NCBI RefSeq assembly: GCF_030272615.1 | Contig: NC_081407.1 | Location: 143,414,897 to 143,478,896 of the forward strand | From: Cryptomeria japonica | Lineage: Eukaryota > Streptophyta > Pinopsida > Cupressales > Cupressaceae | Reading direction: 5' to 3' | Length of the DNA stretch: 64,000 bases | Part shown: positions 1 to 10,830 of the stretch, piece after piece | How positions within the stretch are numbered: position 1 is the stretch's first letter | Layout of the letters: each line of letters starts with the position of its first letter | Program-made: the position numbers and the translations under genes | The notes under the pieces: generated by a model | What the model was told of the DNA's origin: nothing | Databases searched by the model: none | What the model saw: the letters and a program-made list of their open reading frames with translations, nothing else

Positions 1-734
1 CCTATGACTACAAATGACAAATTATCTCAAAATGATGAATATACACCTGTTAATCCAACTAGATACAAATCTATGATAGGAGGTCTACTGTATTTGACAC
101 AAACCAGGCTTGATATTATGAATGCAGTATGTATTGTTTCTAAATTTCAGAGTAATCCTAAGGAAAATCATGAATCAACAGTGAAAAGGATTTTCCGGTA
201 CTTACAAGGCACAACAAATCTTGGATTATGGTATCCTAAAGATGAAAATTTGATCTATGTGCATATACAGATGCAAATTGGGCAGGAGATGTGGATAATA
301 GAAAAAGCACCACTGGAGGAGCATTCTTTCTTGGAAAGAGATTAGTTTCTTGGTTGAGTAAGAAACAAATTTGTACATCTTTATGAATAGCAGAATCAGA
401 ATATGTTGCAGCAGCAACAAACTATACACAGGTACTTTGGCTTAAGCAAATGTTGAAAGACATAAAGATAAAATGCAAGGAACCTATTACTATATACTAT
501 GATAACACTGTAGCAATCGATATATCTAAAAATCTAGTATTACATTCTAAAACAAAACATGTTTCTATCAAACTGAATTTTCTAAGGGAAAAAGTTGAAG
601 AAAAAAAGATAAAACTAGTTTATGTGAATACTAAAGAACAACTTGCAGATATTTTCACAAAACCTTTTCCTAAGGAAACTTTTGAGTATCTTAGAGATCA
701 GCTTGGAGTCATACCACCACCGATAGAGACTTAG
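1..734 (+). pseudogene. Ty1/copia pol fragment: end of RT and RNase H (element 1)
   Basis: Residual C-terminal part of a copia Pol polyprotein. Visible motifs are the connection-domain stretch MIGGLLYLTQTR-DIM, the RIFRYLQGT block, the GLWYP block, and near the end the RNase H signature LADIFTKP before a terminal TAG. One T is missing around position 249 compared with the sister copy at 58440, which shifts the frame, and a TGA near 384 replaces a serine codon in a block that normally reads SLSTAE. The reading resumes at 450-734. Pseudogene; the upstream part lies outside the window. It is followed by a polypurine region and the matching 3' LTR, so orientation is certain. Confidence 0.93.
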
Positions 735-1119
735 ACAGTTGATGATTGTCATCAACTGACAGAATTAAATTGACAAATCTTTTATTCGGTATTTGATGAG
801 GAAGCTACTTCTTAGGGGGAGTAGTTGGTATATTGAATTGATTGGTATTTTGTATGAACTTGACTTTTTGTGACTTTGGCATTTGATGTCAAAGGGGGAG
901 AGATATCTATGGAAAAACACATTATCTTTTTAGTAAGAAAAAGAGATTTTAGGGGAGAGATTTTGAAAAACACATTTAAGGAGAAATTGGTATGAAAGAT
1001 TGGTATTGTTACTCCCAAGGGGAGAAATGGAGATTGTTGGTTTTTGTATTTGGCATTTCTATTTTGGCACTGTGATGGTTTTTCCATCTTGTGTTGCCAT
1101 CAATGCCAAAGGGGGAGAT
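735..1119 (+). other. Copia 3' untranslated region with multiple polypurine tracts
   Basis: Non-coding stretch between RNase H and the 3' LTR. GGGGGAG-type polypurine tracts occur at 815-822 and 891-900, with a weaker one at 1017-1024. The final tract, AAAGGGGGAGAT (1108-1119), abuts the LTR and would prime plus-strand DNA synthesis. Multiple PPT-like blocks are a known feature of Sireviruses, a copia lineage of plants, so I infer a Sirevirus-like element. Confidence 0.8.
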
Positions 1120-2154
1120 TGTTGGTATTTTGGTATGGTTTTGCCATTTATGTCAACACCTACTGAATACACCTACTTTGGAGATCCAACAACATTCACC
1201 GGCAAGCATTAATCTGTTCAATAGTTACTGGTATATGATTCACCGGCAGGATATATTGTTCATCGGTACCTGGAATGACATGGAAGACACTTGGTAATGT
1301 CAAAGACATCATGTGGACACTTTATTTTGAAGTAATAATCATTGGTATATTCATATTTGTATATTTGCTTTTACCGACAAATAGGTCCAAGTTATCTAGG
1401 GTTACACTGGCAGGTTTATCTTTTCCAGATGATTTATTATTGTTGTAAATGCATTAAGCTGACATGTTTTATCAGTTATTGCATTGGATATTATATTATT
1501 TGTAAAATGTTTTTATTGTAATATCTTGTAGAGCTGACCTACTAAAATTGGTCTTAGGGTATGGTATAAATGTAAGATCTTCTTTGTAAAGATCAAGTGT
1601 GAAATGCGAAAAAGATTTAAGTGAAGGTATATGTGAGATCAAGTAGAGGCATACACGAAGACATCATTTGAAGGTGAAGTTAGGTTATTGTAGAAGCATA
1701 TCAGCATTACACCGGTACTGAATCCAGCATATGAAGATGCTATTTTGTGTCGTACATTCCTATTGGATTTAACCATCCAGCTATAGTTAGTGTGACTCCC
1801 ATTTGTGATTCAGCAATGAGATCTAGGTTGTTGGCCTTTTTGCATGTGTAGACCCCTTTTGTACACTTACTATCTGTAGTAGTATCATCTGATTGTGGGT
1901 AAGGTTTCCCACTGTGGTTTTTCCCCTTACAAGGTTTCCACGTACAAATATCGGTGTCATGTGTTGTGGATGACTTTATGTTTATGTTTCATGCATTAAT
2001 CCTTACTGGTATAGCGATTTACTATTAACATTGTCTACCGACATACTTAACTAGTTTACCAGCATTAAGCATTAAGTTGGTTAATTAGTTTTTGGTTTGA
2101 ATTTATTAGACAACTGATTCACCCCCCCCTCTCAGTTGTCTCCAGGACCTAACA
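1120..2154 (+). repeat. 3' LTR of element 1 (same family as K)
   Basis: Starts TGTTGGTATTTTGG directly after the PPT and ends CCTAACA, with TG/CA termini, 1035 bp. It is homologous over its length to the LTRs at 53734-54800 and 58525-59500. It carries two blocks shared with other LTRs here: CCCACTGTGGTTTTTCCC near 1908, and a GATTCAC-poly(C)-TCTCAGT block near the 3' end (about 2116-2138). The 5' partner lies outside the window, so no TSD can be checked. Confidence 0.93.
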
Positions 2155-2927
2155 CATCAAGGGTTTGTGAGGTCATTAGCAAAATGACGAAAGAGATTGG
2201 TGAGTTGAAGACCGATCTGAATATGATAAAAAAGGCTACTATGGGTGAGAAGCCTCTCTCTAAGAATGTTAAAGAATTAATGGTTGCTATTAAGAAGGCT
2301 AAAGCAATTGAGGCTATGGTTAGTAAAATTATGGAAACAAAAAAGAAGGTGAAGGAGCTAGAAGGGATCAGAGATGATTAGGGTCTGGAAACTAACCTGA
2401 ACAATCTGGTCAATAGAGTGGATAGGATGGAGCTTACTATGAAGAGGATTATTGAGAAAAACTTCTAGATCCTTAAGGCCACTGTTGACCATGTTAACAT
2501 ACTGATTAAAAAATTTGAATAGATTAAAGGCGAGGATGATAAGGATCAGACTTAGAAGAAGGGTCATGAAAAAAGAATAAGGCCAACACTCGGAAGCAAG
2601 TTGATATCAAGGAAAAAGAGCTGGAAGAAATGAAAAACTATGCGATCAATATGAAGCAGATGGTGGTTCATGTGAAAGAACTCATGGGAAACATTTAGTT
2701 GTCCTTGTGTTGTCTCGATGTTGTCTTTTTGCTTTCCTTTGGCTATCTTAGGTTGTCTAGTGCTGATCTCTTTGTCTTGTGCTCCCTTTTTGTTCTGACT
2801 GGGATTTGTTCTATGTATGGGTGACCAGGCACTATTGTTTCATGCCTTTTTTATGCTTTATCTTTCTCCTGCTATGTAATAAGGTTTTGAGTTCCTTTCA
2901 AAAACCTGATTTTAATTAATCAAAACT
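2155..2927 (+). pseudogene. Coiled-coil coding remnant of an unknown element plus T-rich tail
   Basis: The first half (to about 2700) reads as a Lys/Glu-rich, heptad-like protein (for example KMTKEIGELKTDLNMIKKA and DHVNILIKKFE). It is broken by TAG codons near 2379, 2466, 2521 and 2551 and by a frameshift near 2575. About 2700-2927 is T/C-rich, untranslated-looking sequence ending in an A/T-rich tail, as in a LINE or a gene 3' end. No domain was recognised. It is wedged between the LTR of element 1 and a truncated integrase, so it is probably the tail of another mobile element. Function unknown. Confidence 0.4.
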
Positions 2928-3767
2928 TTTGTGAGATGCATGGTATAAGAAGACAATTTTTTGCTCCTCGGACACCTCAATAGAATGGAGTTGTGGAAAG
3001 GAACAAAACTATCTTGGATGCTGCTAGAAAAATGATGATGGAAGCTAGTCTACCTCATATTTACTAGAGAGAAGCAATGAGCACAATGGTTTATACATTC
3101 AACAGAGTACATATCAAAGGAGAAATCGGTAAGACACCTTATGAATTATGGTTTGGCAATTCACTTGCAGTTAAGTATTTCAGAATCTTTGGTAGTAAAT
3201 GCTATATCAGGAGAGATGATATCATTGACAAATTTGATCCTAGATGTGATGAAGTCATATTTCTTGGTTATTCTAATGAAATAAAAACATATAGATGTTA
3301 TAACAAAAGATTGCAGAGAATTGTGTAAAGTGCTAATGTCAAAGTGGATGAGTTGAATAGAGGTCAAATCAGAGTTTCTGAGAAGGAATCAATGGTGGAA
3401 ATGATTATATCTGAACTAGTATCACCTTTATCAGAACAAAGTGTTGAACTAGTTACTCTGGCAGTATTAGAAAATTTTATAGTAACTGAAGAACCGGGAA
3501 GAGGAATAGAGAGTCCGAAGGCTTCTAGGTATGTGAGATTGAATCATTCAGAAGATCAGATCATTGGGGATAAGAATAATGGAGTAATGACAAGAAGAAT
3601 ACTAACAACTAATGAGGTATGTTTAATTTCTCAAGTTGAACCGGTATCAGTAATTGAGGCATGTAAAGATGAATATTGGTTGAAAGCTATGGAAGAAGAA
3701 TTAGATCAGATTGAGAAAAATAACACATGTACTTTGGTTCACCGACCTAAAAATAAGAATGTTATTG
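2928..3767 (+). pseudogene. Ty1/copia integrase C-terminal half (element 2, part 1)
   Basis: Begins inside the integrase core (RRQFFAPRTPQ, stop, NGVVERNKTILDAARK) and continues through the conserved GKTPYELWFG and FGSKCYIRRD blocks to the linker before reverse transcriptase (RLNHSEDQIIG, EYWLKAMEEELDQIEKNNT). Stops replace conserved codons: TAG for CAG in PQQNGV, TAG for TGG in YWREA, and TAA after LQRIV. The N-terminal half and 5' LTR are missing. The reading is interrupted at 3767 by a solo LTR and resumes at 5432. Confidence 0.93.
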
Positions 3768-5426
3768 TGTGTGGGGGAAAAAGCGAGACTAGGTTAACAT
3801 GCCCTAATCCTACCTTTTGACACACATTATGGAATACGAAAGACCCTAGAGGTATCACACAATTGGCTACTTCTTTTTGTGAAAGAGAGAGCCACGGGCT
3901 ACCTAATAGGATTTCTATTCCTTTGTTGTAATTGAAAGGTAAGATTATGCAAGTTCAATTCCTAACCCTAAAATGCAAGTATGAACTAATAACAAGATTG
4001 CAGAATTGAACTTAAACAATGGAAAGCTGCAAACACAAGGACAAGACAAGAATGCAGATGCGTACCCAGAGTCAAAATTTGGTTGAAAATGTTCGGGACG
4101 GGGGCGCGGGCGCCACTGTCCTGATTCTGTCCCGGAAACTGCACCTGAAACTGTTGTTTTGCACTCTGGAAAACTGTCAGAAATGTTGTCTGTCAGGAGG
4201 ACTAGGGTGCCCAGCGCCTCTGTCCTAGGGACTAGGGCACCCAACGCCCCTGTCTTGGTAGGACCAGGGCGCCCCATGCCCCTATCCTGGTCTTTTTCTC
4301 TACAATTTGGTGTGGAGTGTTGTCTCGACCTGCTTTTCTCGGATCTGCAACCTGCGGCATCATCCGAGTCCCAAAACCTGCACTTATATCTGAAAAAGGT
4401 GTTTGGGTGGCTATATAGGGTTTTGCCTTAGTCAAACCCCCGCTTCGGTGATTTCCACCTCCACGAATAGCCAAGTTGTATTGTAAAAGTAATGTGTGTG
4501 CAGACCTTGTGTATGTGCAAGATCTAAAATGCAAGTAAGCAAACTAGAGCAACCTAGAAAGTAAACCCTAATTGTTTGTAAATGATAATGTAAATGCTCT
4601 AAATCAAGATGCAAAGTGATCTAAAGCATGAATAAATGATATATTGAAGCTTATGCAAAGACATGAAAACAACATGAAATCATACCCAACCCCCAAGGGA
4701 GGGGTACAAGCCAATCTTCAGTCGGTAATCTCCTTTTGTTCTTCAATGTCTTCCAAGCCCTAAATGGATGAATGGAATTGATAGATGCTTGATAGAGGGA
4801 TGTTGAATGTTGTTGAAGTCTTCAAAGATCTGCTCTTTCACTGCATATGAGGTTCCTCAAAACAAAATTCAGATCCTTTCAAATGAAGAAAGAGAGCTCT
4901 TATGTATGAACCCTAGGTCATAATTTCGTCTTTTGGCCGACCTAGAGATTGAATATCCTGCCAATTTCTTGGGGTTAAGCTTTATTTTATGATTGGATTG
5001 TGCTCCTAAAATTTCGGGAAAAATGTCCAGGACCGTGTGCACTCCGGGCGCCACGGTCCCGACAACTTTTCAGCAAATTTTCAAGGCCGTCGGATATGAT
5101 GATTTTAGAGAGAATCCCGAAGTTACAGGTGATTTCGAGATGTTTTGACCCCCAAAATCAAGCCCCCAAGTTCAAAATAGGACTTAATTAGGGTTTTTGA
5201 TTAGATGATGTATTGGAGGAATAACATGAAAAGTGGCACACTTTAATGAAAGGGCCAGACTTTATGATGTGAAGGATGATGAAATAGGACCTTAGACCTA
5301 ATTAATTTGATTAATTAAGTGCTAAAGGAGAAATGCAATGCAAAATGTAAAATGCACCAAGGCGGGTGCTAAACTAGGTGTGAAATTGTACCACCCTAGC
5401 AAGTGCGTACAATTTATGACACTACA
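3768..5426. repeat. Solo LTR, 1659 bp, TSD TATTG
   Basis: It splits element 2 between two adjacent conserved Pol blocks. It starts TGTGTGGGGG and ends ACTACA (TG/CA). The 5 bp TATTG is present on both sides (3763-3767 and 5427-5431), as expected for LTR-retrotransposon integration. No internal coding region, PBS or PPT is present, so this is a solo LTR left by LTR-LTR recombination. It contains a TATA-like CTATATAGGG near 4411 and GC-rich tandem units at 4197-4290. The family was not recognised and the orientation is uncertain, although the TATA-like box suggests the plus strand. Confidence 0.85.
4197..4290 (+). repeat. Three GC-rich ~31 bp tandem units inside the solo LTR
   Basis: Three imperfect copies of a unit of the form GGACTAGGGYRCCCARCGCC followed by CCTGTCCTGG, starting near 4197, 4229 and 4261. 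They are GC-rich in otherwise AT-rich DNA. Similar GGGCGCCAC motifs occur outside the array at about 4105 and 5048. They may be regulatory repeats of the LTR; this is inference. Confidence 0.7.
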
Positions 5427-6855
5427 TATTGGAACTAAAGGGGTTTGTAGGAATAAATTGAATGAAGATGGACAAGTTGTAAGGAATAAGGCTAGATTGG
5501 TTTGTAAAGGATATTCTCAGAAGTAAGGAATTGATTATGGAGAGACTTTTGCACCTGTAGCTAGAATTGAAGCTGTAAGATTATTTCTTGCCTATGCTGC
5601 CCACAAAAACTACAAGGTTTGTTAGATGGATGTTAAGTGTGCATTTTTGAATGGGGATCTTGATGAGGAAGTTTACATTGAGCAACCTGATTGTTTTTCA
5701 CTATCAGATGATACAAACATGGTTTGCAGGTTAAGGAAAACTTTATATGGATTGAAACAAGCACCTAGAGCTTGGTATGCAAGGTTGGATAAACATCTTT
5801 TGAAGCTTGGATTCACTAAAGGTAGTGCTGACAATAATTTATATTATAAGATCAATGATGATGATATACTAATTATTGAAGTATTTGTTGATGACATCAT
5901 TTTTAGAGGTGAAGATAAGTTGTGTAAGGAATTTGCTAACAACATGAAGAATGAATTTGAGATGTATATGATTGGGGAGATGAAATTTTTCTTAGGTTTG
6001 CAGATTACTCAATCTAATAGTGGTATTTTCATCTATCAAAGTAAGTATGCTAGAGAGTTATTGAAGAAATTTGGTTTCAAAAAATCTAAACCGGTTGGTA
6101 CTCCTATGGTTACAAGTGAGAAATTGACAAGAAAAGATGTTTCTGCACTAGTAAATCCTATGGTTGTAAAATCAGTGGTTCGAAAGTAGTATATGATTGG
6201 AGGTCTACTTTATTTGACTCAGACTAGGCCTGACATAATGAATGTTGTCTGTATTGTATCAAGATTTCAGACTGATCCTATAGAAAATCATGTGAGTGCA
6301 GTGAAGAGGATTTTTGGGTATTTGTAGGGAACAAATGAATATGGTTTATGGTACCCTAAAAATGATGAATTTACATTATGTGCATATACAACTGCAGATT
6401 GGGTTGGACATGTTGATGACCAGAAGAGCACATCTAGTGGAGCTTTCTTTCTTGGAAAGAAACTTGTTTCATGGATCAACAAGAAACAATCATGTACCTC
6501 TTTGTCTATTGTTGAAGTTGAGCATGTTGTTGCTTCTACTAACCGTACACAAGTTCTATGGATGAAGCAAATGTTGAAAGATATAAAGGTCGATTGTAAT
6601 GAACCGGTAGTTATTCACCATGATAACTCTGATGCTATCGATATATCAAAGAATCCGGTATTTCATTCTAAGACAAAGCACATATCTATTAAGTACAAAT
6701 TTTTGAAGGAAAAGGTGGAAGCAAATGAAGTTAGACTGGTTTATGTGAACACTAAAGAGTAGATTACAGATATCTTCACTAAACCTTTGCCTAAGGAATC
6801 ATTTGCGTACTTCAGAGATAGATTGGGAGTTTTTGCCCCTCTAGTAGAGACTTGA
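5427..6855 (+). pseudogene. Ty1/copia reverse transcriptase and RNase H (element 2, part 2)
   Basis: Resumes the Pol reading after the solo [81 protein letters not shown], the catalytic VFVDDIIF (about 5880-5905), FFLGLQI, MIGGLLYLTQTRPDIM and TDIFTKPLPKE of RNase H. In-frame stops fall at the K/E after YSQ (TAA), in VYQMDVK (TAG), before YMIGGLL (TAG), in YLQGT (TAG) and in KEQI (TAG). Apart from the stops the RT core is complete. Terminal TGA at 6853. It lies upstream of its PPTs and 3' LTR. Confidence 0.95.
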
Positions 6856-7272
6856 TTGATGTGGTGTGGCATTAGTTCAGTATGCATTATCAGAGATATT
6901 TTTCATTCCGACATTGATGTGGGGATGCTACTACTCAGGGGGAGTAGTCAGCTTTGTGATTCAATGGTTTATGTTTTTGCTTGGATATTTTTGTCAGATT
7001 TCTGGCATTGATGTCAAAGGGGGAGAGATATTGATGTGAAAAAGAGAAACTTAAGGAGTTGTATACATTAGGGGGAGAGATATATGTATAATTCAGAGCT
7101 TTACAAAGATATCATTCACAGGGGGAGTTTGGTCTTTATTTCAGAACTTCATTGCTATATCTTTGAGTGGGAGATTGTTGCCTCTCTTCCATAGGGGGAG
7201 ACTTGTTTGGCATTTCTTGTTACTTAGATATTTTTCACATCTAGTGTTGCAATTGATGCCAAAGGGGGAGAT
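6856..7272 (+). other. Element 2 region with five polypurine tracts
   Basis: At least five GGGGGAG blocks: about 6938-6945, 7018-7026, 7070-7078, 7120-7126 and 7194-7200, before the LTR-adjacent AAAGGGGGAGAT at 7261-7272. This is a stronger multiple-PPT pattern than in element 1 and supports a Sirevirus-like assignment. No ORF is credible here. Confidence 0.8.
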
Positions 7273-8417
7273 TGTTGGCCATTTAGAGGAATTGATTATG
7301 TTTTGCACTGATGTTTTGTCATTGATGTCAACACTAGCAATTTGGATGCTTTACTGACACCCTTCTGGTCCTGGTAGGTTGAGTGGTTTCTGGTTGGTTT
7401 GGATCTGACATAATCCGGTAGGCTCCGATAAGGTTTGGTTATGGAATTGACTTATTCATGATACTCGTGTTCATATTCAGTAAGTTGGTTTTGGTCTAGT
7501 GATCCGATGCTATCCTGCTTGCTTGGAATCTTGGCTTATGGTTCCGGCGAGGGTTTCACCGGTAGAGATTTTGTTGAATATTTTTGGTGATATGCATAAG
7601 TGGTATTGGTGCAGCTCCTAGTGAAGTTTTAGGGTGCTGATGGTGATTGTATTCGAGGCTAGATGATTAAGATCATTGCTTTACCATGTGGACCTATATT
7701 GGGTCCTAGTTGATCTAGGTTATAGACTGACTTAATGTAATGTGTGGATTGAACTTCTTGATACGTTTCTGAGATGTCTTATGTATTGGATATTATTTGT
7801 TTGGTCTAAGGCCGACATTTTTGTAATTATGTAATTGGTTTATTGTCTAGTGGATGACCTGATTGTTTATGGTCAAGGGTTTGTATATATATGATGTAAG
7901 ATCTCATTGTATATCATCATGGTATATGGTCATAGGTATGGGATATGGATATGTAATGTGTGAATAATGTAATATCATTCAGGAAGAGGATTTGGTCAAT
8001 CATTGGAGATCAAATTGGGTTTATGTAAGAGGCTTTAGTCCTCTAATATTGGGCTTAACCAGAACTGTACTCAGACATAGGAGATGCTATATTTGCAAGT
8101 GTATACTCCTCAATTGTAATTCACATACTTATTGCAGAAGTATTATCTGATCGTGGGTAGGCTTCCCACTGTGGTTTTTCCCTTTACTAGGTTTTCCACG
8201 TATAAATCTTGATGTCATGTGGATGGTATTTATTCTGTGGTTATTGTTAATGCTTAATTGGTTTAACTGCTATTCTGATATTTGTTTTAAGCATTCAGGT
8301 ATTAATGTTTTGGGTTCCGATATTAAAGTTTTAATTACAAAATATTCTGGTAATTTGTGACAGCTGATTCACCCCCCCCCCTCTCAGTTGCCTTCCGGTT
8401 ATTTGAACTGTCTAACA
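7273..8417 (+). repeat. 3' LTR of element 2
   Basis: Starts TGTTGGCCATTTAG after the PPT and ends TCTAACA, 1145 bp. Its sequence differs from the element 1 LTR except for shared blocks: CCCACTGTGGTTTTTCCC near 8167 and GATTCAC-poly(C)-TCTCAGT near 8366-8390. A TATA-like stretch GTATATATATGATG lies near 7883. The partner LTR is absent because the element is truncated on its left. Confidence 0.9.
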
Positions 8418-8432
8418 AATTGATGTTTACTA

Positions 8433-9770
8433 TGTTGTATTTTGTCATCTAAGTCTCTTTGGTCTACCGGAAATGCCTTACCCATAATATAGATAGTGAA
8501 CTGGGAATTAGGACCTTAACCGATAAACAAGGAATGTTTTGATTTTATCTGGCGATTGGTGATGATTGAAGTGTTGTAGTTTGGAATGTGAGCTTGTATC
8601 ATTGAAATATTTATATGACTGGAACCGCATCATGTTTATGTTTTCTGTTGTATTTTTGCTAGGGTTTAAAAAGGGTTTAAGGATTGATAAATAATTCTCT
8701 TAACCGGTAATGATTTTTGGTTTAACGGTGACCTACATCAAATTCAAATGTTGGTGATGATGTGGAAAAACCCTCATGAAGTGTTTGAAAGATGTTTTGG
8801 CATGTTTGGAGAGTGAATTTATTGGGAATATGCAAAGTGCTTAGCGAAGTGTTCTAAGGGTTTGACTTTGTATCAAATCAAGATGTGATGATCATTCAAT
8901 GGTTGTAATTGACTATAATGATACATATGATGACTAATGATGATCTGTAATGAGTTGTAAAAAATATGTGATGATCTATGTTGTAAGTCTTTGGGTTTTG
9001 TAACCGATTATATTGAAAAGGTTATTTATGTTGGTACAGTTGATGTTTGTTGTGTCAGTGGTTTTGAGAAAAGTGCGAAGCCGAACTAGAGTATGAGATT
9101 TTCTAGAGAGTAGAAGATTTGGAGTTTAATTGGATTTGATCAAGCAAGTAGTTAAGTGTTTTACCCAGATAATTCATTGTTGTTCTCTAACAATTGCAGT
9201 AGTCAAAACCCCTTAACTGGGTAGGTCCTAATAGGCCTTACATTGTAAATCCCTTAACCGAGTAGCTCAACATCTGAGTGTTAAATCCTCTTGCAAGGTT
9301 GATCCTAACTAGTCAAAGATCCTAACAGGGCTCATCATCTAAATCCCTTAACCGGTTGACTCTTAACAGAGTCTGCTCCTAAAAGGGCATCATTATAAGC
9401 TTCTAACTAGGCTAGGCTCCTAACATGGCACATTCCGAAAGAGTGCACAATTTTTGTGGGAACTAATTCCCACCGTGGTTTTTCCCTATTTGGGTTTCCA
9501 TGTGAAAAACATTGTGTTCATATGGTGAATTTTTTTATGTGTTGTTATGTTTTACTTTCAGTTTATGCATATTGATGAACACTTAATGAGTTGTTTTGAT
9601 AAACCGATTTAATAGTTGGTTATCGGTGATTATTGGTAATGGTAAAGAGTTTATTACTAGTTTATGTTGATTTGAAGAAGTTTTATAAGTTAAAGTTTTG
9701 AGTTTGAAATTATTGTTAATATTGATTCACCTCCCCCTCTCAGTATTAACCAAATCCTCTAAGATTAACA
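8433..9770 (+). repeat. LTR-like block, probably solo or orphan LTR
   Basis: Probable LTR of another Sirevirus-like family. It begins near TGTTGTATTTTGTC, a variant of the TGTTGGTATTTTGG start, and ends near CTAAGATTAACA. It holds CCCACCGTGGTTTTTCCC near 9469 and a GATTCAC-C/T-TCTCAGT block near 9724-9743. Between about 9180 and 9430 are many short degenerate units built on CCTTAACCGG and CCTAAC, resembling the opposite-strand region of LTR A (14330-14530). No matching TSD was found, so both borders are approximate. Confidence 0.6.
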
Positions 9771-10484
9771 GTGCAGCAGTAGAGACAAAGAGATAGAGAG
9801 CAACAAATACTAGATCCAAGATTGTAGAGCTGAGACAAACTAGTAGAAGGGTATAGGTAGAAGTGCATGCAAAATAGAGAGTGAGAGTGAGAGCAACATA
9901 GACCAAACTGTGCAAAGCCAAGGAAGATAACACAGTGAGTTATACACACTGTAAGAGGCAAAGAAGAAAAGTAGATTAATGTTGCAGATAGAGTGTGGGG
10001 ATCAGATAATATGAGTAGAGGTAAACAAAGAGTAGAGAACAGAGATAATAAGACATAAAAGAGAGAGCAGATCAGTAAGGCATTGCAAAACCTCATTTGC
10101 AACACAGTATATAACCTGTATTTGTAATATATACTTATTGTAATATCTGAGTGGGTGCTTAGAGCTAGGGGTTGGTACTCCATGGGTTGGTGCTCCTTAG
10201 GTTGGTGCCCTAAATCTTGTAATATGTTTTACTTGTGAGGCTGGATTGGAGTAGTAGTCTCCAACAACATTTCTCACCGAGGTTTTTCCCCACTATGGGT
10301 TTTCCTCGTATATTCTTGTGTAATGTATTTTCTCTCTATATGTGTGTGTGTTGATCTATTTAATATCTCTTCTCATGGTATTGTGATTAAAGTTATTGTT
10401 GCTTAGATCATTAGAAGGTAAAAGTTTTTATTGAATACCACTAATTCACCCCCCCACCTCTCAGTGGTCCATTGTGTTCCTTCA
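9771..10484 (+). repeat. Second LTR-like block, 3' part
   Basis: A purine-rich AGAG-containing segment (about 9771-10080) followed by sequence with the family-wide blocks: CACCGAGGTTTTTCCC near 10277 and a TTCACC-poly(C)-CTCTCAGTGG block near 10445-10467. It ends near TTCCTTCA at 10484, where the integrase of copia F begins on the other strand. The left border is not defined, so it may be an LTR truncated or interrupted by the neighbouring block. Only the right end is well supported. Confidence 0.5.
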
Positions 10485-10825
10485 TTAGGTGCTTGTTCAA
10501 GTTCTTTCTCTTCTACATTTATCTCATCTTCATCTTTTGTAAATTTCTAATCTTTCATAACAACAAGATCATCCTCTATCTCAACCTCAAGTTCAAGTGC
10601 AATATGATTCCATACTTTGAAATTCATACTTTCCACAATCTTCTTTAGTATCTTGTTGTAATATCAGTAAGCCTCTCTCTTTATAGAGTACCGCAAGGAT
10701 ATTCCTTCATCTGATCTTGCATAAAACTTTCCCAATTCAATCTCATCTCTTCTTATGTAGCATTTTCTTCCAAATATCTTTAAATACTTGACAATAGTTA
10801 CTCTTCCATGTCACAACTCCTTTAT
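10485..10825 (-). pseudogene. Copia F integrase C-terminal piece
   Basis: Reverse-strand reading contains VKYLKIFGRKCYIRRDEIE, then a block like RSDEGI-L-YS-KREAY, the conserved C-terminal part of copia integrase, followed by an acidic linker (LELEVEIEDDLV). One stop is visible in the AYRYYN-type block. It is the downstream continuation of the integrase at 49841-50100; element E and everything nested in it separate the two pieces. Confidence 0.88.
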
Positions 10826-10830
10826 AGCAC

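Noticed and set aside
3768-5426. A complete short LTR element or TRIM.
   Set aside because: No internal direct repeat, PBS or PPT was found; TG/CA ends with one TSD fit a solo LTR better.
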